DNA from: Pseudomonadota bacterium
Lineage (GTDB): Bacteria > Pseudomonadota > Gammaproteobacteria > Burkholderiales > Thiobacillaceae
Assembly: GCA_021802595.1 (NCBI GenBank)
Contig: JAJZRT010000219.1
Span: forward strand, 1-6,586
Direction of reading: 5' to 3'
DNA length: 6,586 nt
Positions 6,482 through 6,586 of the stretch are shown piece after piece (within the stretch, counting starts at the first letter, position 1; each line of letters opens with the position of its first letter). The notes beneath the pieces are model-generated. The model ran no database searches. It was given only the letters and a program-made list of their open reading frames with translations, and was not told where the DNA came from. The position numbers were made by a program, and so were the translations under genes.

Positions 6482-6497
6482 GATCGAGTGGGAGTGA
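6482..6497 (+). other. candidate attR core: displaced 3' end of guaA
   Basis: The bases GATCGAGTGGGAGTGA read in frame as ATC GAG TGG GAG TGA, i.e. IEWE and stop, the near-invariant C-terminus of GMP synthase GuaA. There is no guaA upstream: the same frame is open only from an ATG at 6429 and reads unrelated residues (22 codons, ending DPLMIEWE). guaA 3' ends are known insertion sites for genomic islands. In such insertions guaA is rebuilt at the integrase end and a short duplicate of its 3' end remains at the far end. Trb genes sit at the far end of Tn4371-like elements, so the position fits. The exact core limits cannot be set from one end. Confidence 0.55.
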
Positions 6498-6506
6498 TTC
6501 AAGTGA

Positions 6507-6522
6507 GGGTGCTTGCGCACCC
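6507..6522. terminator. GC-rich hairpin, possible former guaA terminator
   Basis: GGGTGC (6507-6512) and GCACCC (6517-6522) form a perfect 6-bp stem with a TTGC loop, 9 bases after the IEWE-stop sequence. A run of seven C (6520-6526) overlaps the right arm, and no T-tract follows on either strand. The location just after a guaA 3' end, and before a possible convergent gene, fits a (bidirectional) terminator of the host chromosome. Confidence 0.4.
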
Positions 6523-6539
6523 CCCCGGCTGGCGGGCAC

Positions 6540-6586
6540 TCAATGCTGCCGAATCGATCGCTCGAACTCATCCGCCGGCATCGGCC
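6540..6586 (-). CDS. possible C-terminal tail of a convergent host gene (partial)
   Basis: On the minus strand the frame from 6584 reads PMPADEFERSIRQH and stops at TGA (6542-6540). The composition looks like a genuine hydrophilic protein C-terminus, and the stop lies shortly before the hairpin. Only 14 codons are visible, no family can be recognised, and chance openness over so few codons is likely, so this is only a suggestion. Confidence 0.2.
   Translation of the reverse strand, partial: PMPADEFERSIRQH

Noticed and set aside
6429..6497. 22-codon open frame ending IEWE as an independent small gene
   Set aside because: No good ribosome site is seen, and the last codons are better explained as a displaced guaA end; the first part has no resemblance to GuaA.
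6338..6571. 77-codon minus-strand open frame at the element end
   Set aside because: It crosses the tandem repeat, the guaA-like end and the hairpin, starts without a ribosome site, and resembles no family.

Overview
The window looks like the distal end of an integrative and conjugative element (ICE), or a related genomic island, from a GC-rich proteobacterium. A beta- or gammaproteobacterium such as a Burkholderiales, Pseudomonas or Xanthomonadaceae member fits the codon use and gene families, but the host cannot be fixed from the sequence. All the genes I can support lie on the + strand, except for a possible 14-codon gene tail at the right edge.

Region 1 (1-4592) is the end of a mating-pair-formation operon of the RP4/Tn4371 Trb type (a P-type type IV secretion system). 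The order is trbL (5' end outside the window), trbF, trbG, trbI, then a small DUF2274 gene. The genes are tightly packed: ATGA overlaps at trbF/trbG and trbI/DUF2274, a 2-base gap at trbG/trbI and 23 bases at trbL/trbF. TrbL, TrbF (VirB8-like), TrbG (VirB9-like lipoprotein) and TrbI (VirB10-like) correspond to the inner-membrane, periplasmic and outer-membrane core of the conjugation channel.

Region 2 (4593-4686) is a short AT-rich intergenic stretch. It holds a probable promoter and repeated inverted sites built on the word CTACGACT. One palindrome is centred on the start codon of the next gene.

Region 3 (4687-6341) is a two-gene type IV toxin-antitoxin / abortive-infection cassette of the AbiE type: the antitoxin-repressor AbiEi and the nucleotidyltransferase toxin AbiEii, coupled by a GTGA overlap. 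As cargo between the transfer genes and the element end, it could stabilise the ICE and/or act against phage.

Region 4 (6342-6586) has no convincing complete gene. It holds a 12-bp tandem repeat that could be an integrase arm site, then a sequence identical to what the conserved 3' end of guaA (GMP synthase, ...IEWE-stop) would encode. A GC-rich hairpin and a possible convergent gene tail follow. The simplest reading is that 6482-6497 is the attR core of an element inserted in the 3' end of guaA, with host chromosome to its right. This is inference from a short match and needs the other element end to confirm it.
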